This document shows, one piece after another, positions 1 through 7,680 of a stretch of 18,778 nucleotides of DNA. The notes beneath the pieces are model-generated. The model saw nothing but the letters and a program-made list of their open reading frames with translations, was not told the origin of the DNA and did not search any database. The translations under genes were made by a program, and so were the position numbers. The DNA lies in the NCBI GenBank assembly GCA_910586575.1, contig CAJUJQ010000054.1, positions 1 to 18,778 of the forward strand, given 5' to 3'. The DNA is from an uncultured Clostridia bacterium. GTDB lineage: Bacteria; Bacillota; Clostridia; Oscillospirales; Butyricicoccaceae. Within the stretch, counting starts at the first letter, position 1. The number at the start of each line of letters is the position of its first letter.

Positions 1-206
1 TCAAGGTTGGTTTGCCTGCGCTGGATACTGAATACCTTTTCGCCGATTGCTCTAGCATGCAACCGGTTTTGTCAATTTGTATATTGCACAATTATTTTGC
101 GTTATTATTGACGATTTCGACAATGACTGCCTTAAGTTGACGGCAGTGGGCTTTTGTTGAGACATCCCCCTTCTTTCAGCGTATTGCATCGCCGCAAATG
201 ATGCGA
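1..206. other. Intergenic left edge, no gene supported
   Basis: I see no supported gene between the window edge and the terminator at 207. The stretch is AT-richer than the rest. It holds an imperfect palindrome around 109-126 (ATTGACGAT/TTCGACAAT) and a short hairpin (ACTGCC at 126-131 with GGCAGT at 142-147) followed by GGGCTTTTG, which could be a weak plus-strand terminator for a gene left of the window. A minus-strand frame opens with ATG at 58 and runs off the edge, but it has no ribosome binding site. Confidence 0.5.
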
Positions 207-248
207 AAAAGCCGTAAACCGATGATCCATGTACGGTTTACGGCTTTT
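207..248 (-). terminator. Rho-independent terminator of spoVT
   Basis: A perfect 15-bp inverted repeat (arms 207-221 and 234-248, AAAAGCCGTAAACCG and its complement) encloses a 12-nt loop. Read on the minus strand it ends in GGCTTTTTC, 56 nt after the spoVT stop. The arms carry A and T runs on both strands, so it can also stop transcription entering from the left. Confidence 0.9.
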
Positions 249-303
249 GCAGCGGCATAGCATCGCATGGCTCCGCCGCCTTTCTTTCGCGCCTGAAACG
301 CTG

Positions 304-843
304 TTACATCGTTACGTGCTTCGCCAGGAAGCTTGCGGCCGTCTGGCTGAGCTTGGATTCGACCTCGGTCGGACGCGCGTCCTCGCTGTCGGAAAGGAAC
401 GTGACACAGCCGGTCACATCCCCCTCAGAAATAATCGGCGCGGCAACCAGCACATGATATTGATCGTTCCCGGAGACACTGATTCCCGTATCAGAACCGT
501 CATGCTCATAAATATGACGCTGTTCCATCAGGTTTTCCAGGTCGGAGGAAATGGACTTCTCGAAAATGTCCTTCTTCGCGCCGCCTGCCGCCGCAATCAC
601 CGCGTCACGGTCACAAATCGCGACGCTAAGCCCCGCCGTCCGGCTGAGGGCTTCGGCCAGCTCACCGACAAACGCGCCAAGCTCGCCCATCGGTGAGTAT
701 TTTTTAAAAATCACCTCGCCGTCACGGTCTGTATAGATTTCCAATGGGTCGCCCTCCCGAATCCGCATAGTACGGCGGATTTCTTTCGGGATCACAACGC
801 GCCCAAGGTCGTCAATTCTTCTGACGATACCAGTTGCTTTCAT
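304..843 (-). CDS. spoVT: Stage V sporulation protein T (AbrB-type regulator with GAF domain)
   Basis: SpoVT is a DNA-binding regulator active in the forespore, where it tunes sigma-G genes and spore germination properties. The product is 179 residues, matching the family (about 178). Residues 1-50 are a SpoVT/AbrB swapped-hairpin DNA-binding domain, with the hallmark stretch MKATGIVRRIDDLGRVVIPK followed by EIRRTMRIREGDPLEIY. Residues from about 60 to the end form the GAF-like sensor domain. The ATG at 843 sits 10 nt after GGGAGG, which fixes the start. The gene stands alone, with a terminator just downstream. The family assignment is secure; the sporulation role is inferred from the family. 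Confidence 0.96.
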   Translation of the reverse strand: MKATGIVRRIDDLGRVVIPKEIRRTMRIREGDPLEIYTDRDGEVIFKKYSPMGELGAFVGELAEALSRTAGLSVAICDRDAVIAAAGGAKKDIFEKSISSDLENLMEQRHIYEHDGSDTGISVSGNDQYHVLVAAPIISEGDVTGCVTFLSDSEDARPTEVESKLSQTAASFLAKHVTM

Positions 844-887
844 ATCTGATTAACCTCCCAATCACGGTATTTCATTTGCGATAGTGG

Positions 888-916
888 TAGTATTTACAGC
901 GGGGCGGGAAATATGT
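888..916 (-). promoter_or_regulatory. Possible sigma-G/sigma-F type promoter of spoVT
   Basis: On the minus strand, ACATA (912-916) and AATACTA (888-894) are separated by 17 nt and lie about 45 nt before the spoVT start. This resembles the forespore sigma consensus (GNATA / CATANTA). spoVT is a sigma-G gene in Bacillus, which is why I looked here. The match is short and could be chance. Confidence 0.3.
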
Positions 917-1015
917 AAAACCACGCGAAAGCTAAATTCTGGGTGTTTTGCGGCGTAAAAAAGGAAGGATTTTCCGATTCAAGCAGATCTAATAAAACCG
1001 TGCAGGCAAAAAGGC

Positions 1016-1054
1016 GAAAAACAGGAGCCGCAGCATCCTCTGCCGCAGCCCCTG
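1016..1054 (-). terminator. Terminator of the kdu operon
   Basis: Read on the minus strand, a 14-bp stem (arms 1041-1054 and 1022-1035, three G-U pairs) with the 5-nt loop GAGGA is followed directly by TTTTTCG. It lies about 40 nt after the SDR/kduD stop codon. The wobble pairs are possible only in the minus-strand RNA, which supports that direction. Confidence 0.85.
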
Positions 1055-1095
1055 TAATGCAATCAAAAAAATCAGCGTTGAAACGGCAATCCAGT

Positions 1096-1896
1096 TTACG
1101 GCTGTTTGCCGATATAAGCCAGGATACCGCCATCTACATAAAGCACATGCCCGTTGATGAAATCCGACGCGGAGGAAGAGAGGAACACCGCTGCCCCGGC
1201 GAGATCCTCCGGCGTGCCCCAGCGTGCGGCGGGGGTTTTTGCGAGGATGAAGGAATCAAACGGATGCGGGGTGCCGTCGGGCTGTTTCTCGCGCAGGACG
1301 GCATTCTGCTGGGTAGCGATATAGCCGGGGCCGATGCCGTTGCACTGGATATTGAACTCGCCGTATTCCGAGGCGATGTTGCGTGTCAGCATTTTCAGTC
1401 CACCCTTGGCTGCGGCGTAAGCCGAAACAGTCTCACGGCCAAGCTCGCTCATCATGGAACAGATATTGATAATTTTGCCGCCGCCCTTTTGGATCATGCC
1501 GGGAATCACGGCTTTTGAAACGATGAAGGGCGCGACAAGGTCGATATCGACCACCTGACGGAACTCCTCGCAGGTCGTATCGAGCATGGGGATACGCTTG
1601 ATAATCCCGGCGTTATTGATTAAGATATCAATCGTCCCGAGGTCGCGTTCGATGTCCTTGACGAGCTGCGCAATCTGCGCCTCATCGGTTACATCGCAGA
1701 TATAGCCGCGCGCGTCAATGCCTTCCTTTTCGTAATCGGCCAGCGCCCGGTCCATATTGGACTGGCTGCGGCAGTTGAACGCGATTTTCGCGCCGGCCTG
1801 CGCCAATGCCTTGGCCATTGCGAAGCCAATGCCATAGGCAGCGCCGGTTACCAGCGCAACCTTGCCATCCAGGCGGAACGAATCTAAAATACTCAT
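1096..1896 (-). CDS. kduD: SDR oxidoreductase, KduD/gluconate 5-dehydrogenase type
   Basis: A classical short-chain dehydrogenase of 266 residues. The NAD(P)-binding motif TGAAYGIG is at 17-24, NNAG at 94-97, and the catalytic Ser147, Tyr160 and Lys164 (YAAAK) are present. KduD reduces 2,5-diketo-3-deoxygluconate to 2-keto-3-deoxygluconate; the closely related gluconate 5-dehydrogenases interconvert gluconate and 5-ketogluconate. Sequence alone does not separate the two, but the kduI gene immediately upstream favours KduD. The ATG at 1896 is preceded by AGGAGG with 8 nt spacing; an in-frame ATG at 1923 has no such site. It is the last gene of a three-gene minus-strand operon. An alternative, given the FAH hydrolase in the operon, is a 2-keto-3-deoxy-sugar-acid dehydrogenase. 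Confidence 0.88.
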   Translation of the reverse strand: MSILDSFRLDGKVALVTGAAYGIGFAMAKALAQAGAKIAFNCRSQSNMDRALADYEKEGIDARGYICDVTDEAQIAQLVKDIERDLGTIDILINNAGIIKRIPMLDTTCEEFRQVVDIDLVAPFIVSKAVIPGMIQKGGGKIINICSMMSELGRETVSAYAAAKGGLKMLTRNIASEYGEFNIQCNGIGPGYIATQQNAVLREKQPDGTPHPFDSFILAKTPAARWGTPEDLAGAAVFLSSSASDFINGHVLYVDGGILAYIGKQP

Positions 1897-1991
1897 CCAA
1901 ATTTCCTCCTCATTGCTTGTCAATCCGCATATCTGTCGAACGCATCCGGCAGCCCTGCCCGAGCCGCCGGAATGCCCGGTTTCTGAAACGG

Positions 1992-2834
<843 letters not shown>

Positions 2835-2898
2835 GGTGGTTTCTCCTTTATTAAGATGAATCGGTGTGAAAATGCGGGGGACACAAAACAAGGTGGGG

Positions 2899-3777
2899 TT
2901 ATTTTACGGTATTTGTCAGCGTACCGATCCCCTCAATTTCGCAAACAACAACATCCCCGGTTTCCAGGAAGCAGGGAGGCTGCATGCCCATGCCAACGCC
3001 CGCAGGCGTACCGGTGGCAATGATGGTGCCTGCTTTGAGCGTCATGCCCTGGGACAGCTCGGCAATCACCTGCGCAATATTGGTAATAAACTGGTTGGTG
3101 TTGCCGTCCTGGCGAAGCGCGCCGTTGACGGTCGTGCGGACAGACAGCGCGGGCGGGTAAGCAATTTCGTCAGCGGTCACGATGCAGGGGCCCATGGGGG
3201 TATACCCGTCAAGGCTCTTGCCGAAATACCATTGCTTGTGCCCGGTCTGCAAATTGCGTGCGCTGACATCGTTGACGATGGTATATCCAAAGATATACTG
3301 TTCGGCATCCTCCTCACGGACCTGCCAGGCGTCACGGCCGAGAATCACGCCAAGCTCGTTCTCATAGTCCAGGCTGTCCACAAGCCCGGCATAGCGTGGG
3401 ATAGGGTCGCCGTCGCCGATGGCCTCGCTGACGCGCTTGGAAAAGTAAATGGCACGCGTGCGGTCGCCAAAGGCATCCTGGCTGAAGCGCCCGGCTTCTT
3501 CCTGATGGGCGCGGTAATTGATGCCCAGGCAAAGCACATCCTGCGCGGGGAAGGGGATGGGGGCGCGCATGGTAAGAGACGGAAGGGGAATTGCCTCCGC
3601 GCCGGCGGGCGGGTTGCGCAGGGCTGCCAGCTGTTCGGGGGTAATGGAACGGACAAGGCCGGTCATGTCGCGGAATTGCAGGCCGAAGGCGGCGACCGGA
3701 TAAACGGTACCGGGCTGTGCGGAGACAAACAGCTCGTCCGCACCATCGGGTGTACGACGACAGGTATACAGCTTCAT
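2899..3777 (-). CDS. Fumarylacetoacetate hydrolase (FAH) family protein
   Basis: A 292-residue FAH-fold enzyme. FAH enzymes hydrolyse or decarboxylate diketo acids with a bound divalent metal. The expected metal ligands are visible: Glu139 and Glu141 in DYENELGVIL, and Asp170 in IVNDVSARNLQ. Lys187 (GKSLDGYTPMGP), His91 (INYRAHQEEAG) and the glycine-rich TGTPAGVGMG near the C-terminus complete the active-site signature. It is the first gene of the operon with kduI and kduD; ATG at 3777 follows AAGGAGG. The substrate is unknown. A 2,4-diketo-3-deoxy sugar acid, as in the non-phosphorylative fuconate/rhamnonate routes, would suit the context. Oxaloacetate decarboxylase-like or acylpyruvase-like activities are also possible. 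Confidence 0.9.
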   Translation of the reverse strand: MKLYTCRRTPDGADELFVSAQPGTVYPVAAFGLQFRDMTGLVRSITPEQLAALRNPPAGAEAIPLPSLTMRAPIPFPAQDVLCLGINYRAHQEEAGRFSQDAFGDRTRAIYFSKRVSEAIGDGDPIPRYAGLVDSLDYENELGVILGRDAWQVREEDAEQYIFGYTIVNDVSARNLQTGHKQWYFGKSLDGYTPMGPCIVTADEIAYPPALSVRTTVNGALRQDGNTNQFITNIAQVIAELSQGMTLKAGTIIATGTPAGVGMGMQPPCFLETGDVVVCEIEGIGTLTNTVK

Positions 3778-3812
3778 GGGTGCAGTTCCTCCTTTTCAGG
3801 CTTAGCAAGATG

Positions 3813-3834
3813 GTTAGTAAACCGTTTTACTAAC
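3813..3834. promoter_or_regulatory. LacI-family operator at the kdu operon start point
   Basis: A 22-bp palindrome with 20 symmetric positions and a central CG: half-sites GTTAGTAAA and TTTACTAAC. The central CpG flanked by A/T-rich half-sites is the hallmark of LacI-family operators. It starts 4 nt after the -10 box on the minus strand, so a bound repressor would block initiation. Gram-positive KdgR, a LacI-family repressor of uronate genes, is the obvious candidate, but no such gene is in this window. Confidence 0.8.
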
Positions 3835-3838
3835 TTAT

Positions 3839-3868
3839 ATTATAGCACGCAAAGCAATCGGCTGTCAA
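3839..3868 (-). promoter_or_regulatory. Sigma-A promoter of the kdu operon
   Basis: Minus strand: a consensus -35 TTGACA (3863-3868), an 18-nt spacer and a consensus -10 TATAAT (3839-3844), about 60 nt before the FAH-family gene. Such a strong core promoter needs tight control, in keeping with the operator just downstream. Confidence 0.88.
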
Positions 3869-3909
3869 CTAAATTCGGCACATGTTCCAGAAAAAAGAGG
3901 GGGCTTCCA

Positions 3910-3932
3910 GCGGACGGCTCCGTCCCGTCCGC
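3910..3932. repeat. GC-rich hairpin between divergent promoters
   Basis: A perfect 8-bp inverted repeat (GCGGACGG at 3910-3917 and its complement at 3925-3932) with a 7-nt loop, bordered further out by TTCCAG (3905-3910) and CTGGAA (3940-3945). It lies between the kdu promoter and the promoter of the methyltransferase gene. There is no T-run suited to termination. Its role is unknown. Confidence 0.5.
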
Positions 3933-3953
3933 CGCAAAACTGGAAAAAACAGG

Positions 3954-3983
3954 TTGCGCTTTCGCTCTGTTTTGTGTTATACT
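3954..3983 (+). promoter_or_regulatory. Promoter of the methyltransferase gene
   Basis: TTGCGC (3954-3959), an 18-nt spacer and TATACT (3978-3983), 32 nt before the ATG of the methyltransferase gene. The leader is short and holds the ribosome binding site. Confidence 0.65.
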
Positions 3984-4015
3984 AAGGATTACCAAAAAAG
4001 GAAAGGAATGTTCAC

Positions 4016-4531
4016 ATGCTGTACACGGCGATATTTCCATCGCCTGTTGGAAACCTGCTGCTTGCCGAGCAGGACGGCGCGCTCGTCGGACTGTGGCTGG
4101 AAGGCCAGAAATATTTTGGGGAGGGCCTCCCAAGCGAGCCGCCGGAACAAAAGCCGACGCCGGTCCTTGACGCGGCGCACGGTTGGCTGGACCGGTATTT
4201 CTCCGGCCAAAAGCCCTCACCGTCCGAGCTGCCGCTCCGGCCCGCCGGAAGTGCCTTCCGCCGTGCGCTTTGGATGGAGCTGTGCGAAATCCCATATGGG
4301 CAAATGACAACCTATGGCGAGCTTGCCAAAAAGGTTGCCGCGCGCATGAACCGTCCAAACATGCCGGGGCAGGCTGTGGGCGGCGCCATCGGGCACAACC
4401 CGATTCTCATTGTGATTCCCTGCCACCGCGTCATATCCGCCAGCAGGAGCCTGACGGGGTACGCGGGCGGGCTTTCAGTGAAGCGCGCGCTGCTCCAGCT
4501 GGAGGGCATTGATACCTCCAAGCTTGCCTGA
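4016..4531 (+). CDS. ogt: Methylated-DNA--protein-cysteine S-methyltransferase
   Basis: A suicide DNA-repair protein that moves the methyl group from O6-methylguanine (and O4-methylthymine) to its own cysteine. The 171-residue product has the family layout: an N-terminal domain to about residue 75, then the Ada/Ogt helix-turn-helix with PYGQMTTYGELA at 93-104. The active-site motif PCHRV is at 135-139, with Cys136 the methyl acceptor. The AVGGAIGHNP segment before it is typical. A short insert, RMNRPNMPGQ, lengthens the recognition-helix loop; similar inserts occur in clostridial homologues. ATG at 4016 follows GGAAAGGAA. It is transcribed alone, divergently from the kdu operon, and converges on the LCP gene. 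Confidence 0.95.
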   Translation: MLYTAIFPSPVGNLLLAEQDGALVGLWLEGQKYFGEGLPSEPPEQKPTPVLDAAHGWLDRYFSGQKPSPSELPLRPAGSAFRRALWMELCEIPYGQMTTYGELAKKVAARMNRPNMPGQAVGGAIGHNPILIVIPCHRVISASRSLTGYAGGLSVKRALLQLEGIDTSKLA

Positions 4532-4571
4532 TTTCCCAGGCGCACCCGAAAACGGAAATACGGATAAACAA

Positions 4572-4615
4572 GAAAAAGGCCGCAGGCTGTACGGATCTCG
4601 GTACAACCTACGGTC
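4572..4615 (-). terminator. Terminator of the LCP gene (bidirectional)
   Basis: A 15-nt inverted repeat (4578-4592 and 4601-4615) with an 8-nt loop. On the minus strand it ends in GGCCTTTTTCTTG. Two of the non-Watson-Crick positions become G-U pairs only in minus-strand RNA, so it mainly serves the LCP gene, though its plus-strand T/C-rich tail may also stop the methyltransferase transcript. Confidence 0.8.
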
Positions 4616-4660
4616 TTCTTCATTCTGTAAACCTGATATTTCACCCGCGAGGGGAGCCTG

Positions 4661-5647
4661 TCAGCCGTTCTCCGCCGCGCCCTCCGGAAGCCGGTCATCG
4701 TAGATATATTGGCGGAGCTGCTCCGCGGCCTCATCGGTATCGAAAACGATGTACGCGCCGTCGCTGGAATAATCCCAGCAGCCGTCCACCGGAATCCGGA
4801 AGTGTTCGACATGCGGCGCGCCAAAACGCATCATACCAACAAGAACCGGCGTCAGCTCGCCCATTTTGAGCGAGGTTTTGACATTGGGCAGCACCTTGGC
4901 GGCAAGGTCGGTCAGCTTCCCGATGGAAAGCCCTTTCACCTGCTCAACCATACACTGCAAAACGCGGCCCTGCCGGTTCACGCGCTGCCAGTCGTCGCCG
5001 GTGCCGTTTTTGCGGATACGGCCATAGCTCATCGCCTGCACGCCGTTGAGCCACTGGTAGCCCTCCTCATGAAGGTAATAATCTTCAAAATTCGGGATAC
5101 CGCGCTGTTCCACGCAGTATTCTTTAATAAAGCGGTTGGTTTCTTTGATCTCGTTGTCATAGACGGTGATATTGATACCGCCGACCGCGTCAATCATATC
5201 TGCCATCTGGTCAAAATTGACGGTTGCATACTCGGTGATATCGAGATCGAAGGTTTCGTTCAAGGTGCGGACAGCCTGCTGGGGGCCTGCGGTATAAGCC
5301 TGATTGATTTTGCCCTTGCTGCCGTCGATTTCGACGAGGGAGTCGCGCATGATGCTGGTCAGCTTGAGCTTGCCGCGGGTATTGTCAACGGTCAGGATCA
5401 TAATGGAATCCGAGCGTGCAATTTCCTCACCGGGGCGGGCGTCAATGCCGAACAGCGCAATATTGGTGATGCCTTTTGCGCGGTTGCCGCGTGCGCCCAG
5501 GTCGGCGCTGTCGAACGAATCATCGTAATCATATTGCAGCGCCGCGTGCAGCCGGTAGGCATAAAGCCCGCCGACGGTAACTGCCGAAAGCACCACGGCC
5601 ATCAGCAGCCAGCGCCGCAAAATTCTGGTAAATCGCCTGAATGACAA
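4661..5647 (-). CDS. LytR-CpsA-Psr (LCP) family cell-wall glycopolymer ligase
   Basis: LCP proteins attach wall teichoic acid, capsule or similar polymers from a polyprenyl-phosphate carrier to peptidoglycan, outside the membrane. The 328-residue product starts with an arginine-rich N-terminus, then one membrane segment at about 13-31 (type II topology). The LCP domain follows: NIALFGIDARPGEE near 62-75, RSDSIMILTVD (78-88) with the conserved Arg and Asp, TSIMRDSLVEI (97-107), and YGRIR...DDWQRVNRQGRVL (198-220) with the conserved basic residues that hold the pyrophosphate. The start is uncertain: TTG at 5647 gives the expected short cytoplasmic tail, but it has only a weak AGAAAG upstream. 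The putative inserted element at 5671-5833 lies just upstream and may supply the leader. Confidence 0.92.
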   Translation of the reverse strand: MSFRRFTRILRRWLLMAVVLSAVTVGGLYAYRLHAALQYDYDDSFDSADLGARGNRAKGITNIALFGIDARPGEEIARSDSIMILTVDNTRGKLKLTSIMRDSLVEIDGSKGKINQAYTAGPQQAVRTLNETFDLDITEYATVNFDQMADMIDAVGGINITVYDNEIKETNRFIKEYCVEQRGIPNFEDYYLHEEGYQWLNGVQAMSYGRIRKNGTGDDWQRVNRQGRVLQCMVEQVKGLSIGKLTDLAAKVLPNVKTSLKMGELTPVLVGMMRFGAPHVEHFRIPVDGCWDYSSDGAYIVFDTDEAAEQLRQYIYDDRLPEGAAENG

Positions 5648-5670
5648 GCTGAATCACATCTTTCTGTCGT

Positions 5671-5833
5671 ATTTGCCAATCACTATTCACAACTTAAGGT
5701 TGACTTCCATTTTCAGGGAGGATTATTCTGAGGGGAAGAGGTTGTTTTTACGACAAAAATATAGAAATTTCAGCGCTTGCCCTATGTGGAAATATTCCCC
5801 ATCTTTTTAAGTTGTGAACGGTGATTTGCCAAT
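5671..5833. mobile_element. Putative MITE-like element with terminal inverted repeats and 10-bp target duplication
   Basis: The 10-bp direct repeat ATTTGCCAAT occurs at 5671-5680 and 5824-5833. Flush inside these copies are 17-bp terminal inverted repeats: CACTATTCACAACTTAA at 5681-5697 and TTAAGTTGTGAACGGTG at 5807-5823, with 15 of 17 positions complementary. The 143-bp interior-plus-termini is AT-richer than its surroundings and has no ORF. Direct repeats abutting inverted termini are the classic signature of a transposed element, and its size fits a non-autonomous MITE. No transposase in this window matches it. An alternative is a regulatory inverted repeat with coincidental direct repeats, which I consider less likely. 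Confidence 0.65.
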
Positions 5834-5854
5834 TGTCCGCCGCGCAGAGCGGGT

Positions 5855-7321
5855 TTATTCCTCGAATGCCATATCAATATAATCCTGCGTAATGGGGACA
5901 AGGCGCAGGGTATTTGTGAAGGGGCAGTGTCCGACCGGCATACCCGCCGTAACCGTAATCATATCGCCAATCTTGGCGTCCACCGCCGTAACCGCCGCGC
6001 GTACCGCCTGCGTGTACAGCTCCGTGCCCGAATACGCCGTCTTGACCATGCAGGGCATAATGCCCCAATGGATGGTCAGCTGGTGGAAGGTGCGCTCGGA
6101 ATTCGTCGCGCCCACAACCAGCGTCCCCGGACGGAACGCCGATACCGCCCGCGCGGTAACGCCCGACTGTGTAACCGCGACAATGCACTTCACGCCCAGG
6201 TCAGAGGAGGTCGTGCAGGTTGCGTGCGCAATCGCGTTGGTGCGGCGTTCGCCCTCGAGCTGGATTTCGGTAAACTCGTCGCGCGTAATACGGCGGCGGT
6301 CATAGTGGATTTTGGACTCGGCATTCTCGGCGATCTGGCTCATCGTGCGCACCGACTCAACCGGGTACTTGCCCACCGAGGTCTCGCCCGAAAGCATAAT
6401 CGCGGACGTGCCGTCAAAGACCGCGTTCGCAACGTCGGATACCTCCGCGCGGGTCGCGCGCGGGTTCTTGGCCATGGATTCCAGCATCTGGGTTGCCGTC
6501 ACAACCAGCTTGCCAGCAGAAATCGCCGTCTTAATCAGCAGCTTCTGGATCTCCGGCAGCTCATAATAAGGGACCTCAACTCCGAGGTCGCCGCGCGCAA
6601 CCATCAGGCCGTCGGTCTCCCGGAGAATGCTTTCAATATTGTTGACGCCTTCCATATTCTCAATCTTAGCAATCAGCTGGACATGGCGCGCGTTATGCTC
6701 CGCAAGAATCGCCTTGATTTCGCGCGCGTCCTCCGCCGAACGCATGAAGGATGCCGCGATAAAATCAATGCCCTGCCCAATGCCGAAGATAATATCTTCC
6801 CGGTCCTTCTCCGAAACATATTCCATGTTCAGCCGGATACCCGGTACGTTAATCGACTTCCGGTTGGAAAGCGGGCCGTCGTTCTGCACCTTGCAGACGA
6901 TATCCGTGTCATTTTCAATCCGCAGTACCTCCAGGCCAATCAGGCCGTCGTCAACCAGGATGCGGGTGCCAACTTCCACATCCTTCGGCAGGCCTGCATA
7001 GGTGATGGAAACAATGCCCTTGTCGCCCTCTACCTCGCGGGTCGTCAGCGTGAATTCATCTCCTGTCGCAAGCTCAATGCGGCCCTCCTTGAAGGTCTTA
7101 ATTCGGATTTCCGGCCCCTTGGTGTCGAGCAGCAGCCCAATCGGCAGGCCGAGCCGCGTGCGGGCCTCCTTCACCTGGTCAATCCGAACCTTTTGCTCCT
7201 CGTGCGTGCCGTGGCTGAAGTTGAAACGGGCAACGTTCATGCCTGCCTTCATCATGTCCTCGAGCACTGTGCCCTGATCGGTCGCCGGGCCAAGCGTACA
7301 AATAATTTTGGTTCTGCGCAT
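5855..7321 (-). CDS. pyk: Pyruvate kinase
   Basis: Catalyses phosphoenolpyruvate + ADP to pyruvate + ATP, the last step of glycolysis, in the cytoplasm. The 488-residue product has the A/B/A/C layout of the short form and lacks the extra C-terminal PEP-utiliser domain of the 585-residue Bacillus enzyme. Visible active-site parts: ARFNFSHG (31-38), DTKGPEIR (66-73), catalytic Lys219 and metal ligand Glu221 in IAKIEN, ARGDLG with Asp245, and the MLSGETSVGKYP loop. Glu71 in GPEIR is the residue found in K+-dependent enzymes. ATG at 7321 follows GGTAAGGA; the reading frame stays open for 52 more codons upstream, but those residues are not pyruvate kinase. It is monocistronic; the next gene downstream, LCP, is separated by the putative mobile element. 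Confidence 0.97.
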   Translation of the reverse strand: MRRTKIICTLGPATDQGTVLEDMMKAGMNVARFNFSHGTHEEQKVRIDQVKEARTRLGLPIGLLLDTKGPEIRIKTFKEGRIELATGDEFTLTTREVEGDKGIVSITYAGLPKDVEVGTRILVDDGLIGLEVLRIENDTDIVCKVQNDGPLSNRKSINVPGIRLNMEYVSEKDREDIIFGIGQGIDFIAASFMRSAEDAREIKAILAEHNARHVQLIAKIENMEGVNNIESILRETDGLMVARGDLGVEVPYYELPEIQKLLIKTAISAGKLVVTATQMLESMAKNPRATRAEVSDVANAVFDGTSAIMLSGETSVGKYPVESVRTMSQIAENAESKIHYDRRRITRDEFTEIQLEGERRTNAIAHATCTTSSDLGVKCIVAVTQSGVTARAVSAFRPGTLVVGATNSERTFHQLTIHWGIMPCMVKTAYSGTELYTQAVRAAVTAVDAKIGDMITVTAGMPVGHCPFTNTLRLVPITQDYIDMAFEE

Positions 7322-7642
7322 ATTTTTTTCCTTACCTTTCCCCGTTAATTTACGGAACTGCCTTTCCAAATTGCCTCCCAGGCGGAACGGGACCGCCGGT
7401 TTTGGGGCAGCCCACAAGCGGGCTTTTCTAATTTCCCACTTGTAGTTTACCATTTTTCGGGGGCCATTGCAATTCAAATTTCATTTCTGCGGCGCTCCGA
7501 ACAAATTTCATCATTTTGATGGAAAGCGCCCGCCCTCCCCTGTTCGGAATTGGTAGGTTTTGCACCCGCTTATGGGCGGTATCATGCGCCCTGCGGTAAA
7601 AAAATTGCGTTTTCAGCCATATCCCCGAGAAAATGCGGAAAA
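7322..7642. other. pyk leader and intergenic stretch
   Basis: There is no gene here. On the minus strand it holds the pyk promoter and a leader of about 120 nt. That leader contains a short stem (GCCCGC...GTGGGC around 7405-7420) without a T-run. From about 7480 to 7640 I see only low-information sequence before the lipoprotein-operon terminator. Confidence 0.5.
7444..7472 (-). promoter_or_regulatory. Promoter of pyk
   Basis: Minus strand: TTGCAA (7467-7472), a 17-nt spacer and TAAACT (7444-7449), giving a leader of roughly 115 nt before the pyk ATG. The -10 matches consensus at four of six positions. Confidence 0.55.
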
Positions 7643-7669
7643 CCCGCCGGGAACCGTACTCCCAGCGGG
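7643..7669 (-). terminator. Terminator of the GntR-ABC-lipoprotein operon
   Basis: Minus strand: a 10-bp stem (7660-7669 with 7643-7652, one G-U pair) and a 7-nt loop, followed by TTTTCC. It begins 11 nt after the lipoprotein stop codon. Confidence 0.75.
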
Positions 7670-7680
7670 CCTATGCGTTC

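Noticed and set aside
1..58. A minus-strand frame opening with ATG at 58 and running off the left edge
   Set aside because: It has no ribosome binding site, is only 19 codons long in the window, and resembles no family I know.
7405..7425. A plus-strand terminator-like stem AGCCC...GGGCTTTT
   Set aside because: No plus-strand gene ends near it, and the stem is only about 5 bp. It is more likely part of the pyk leader.
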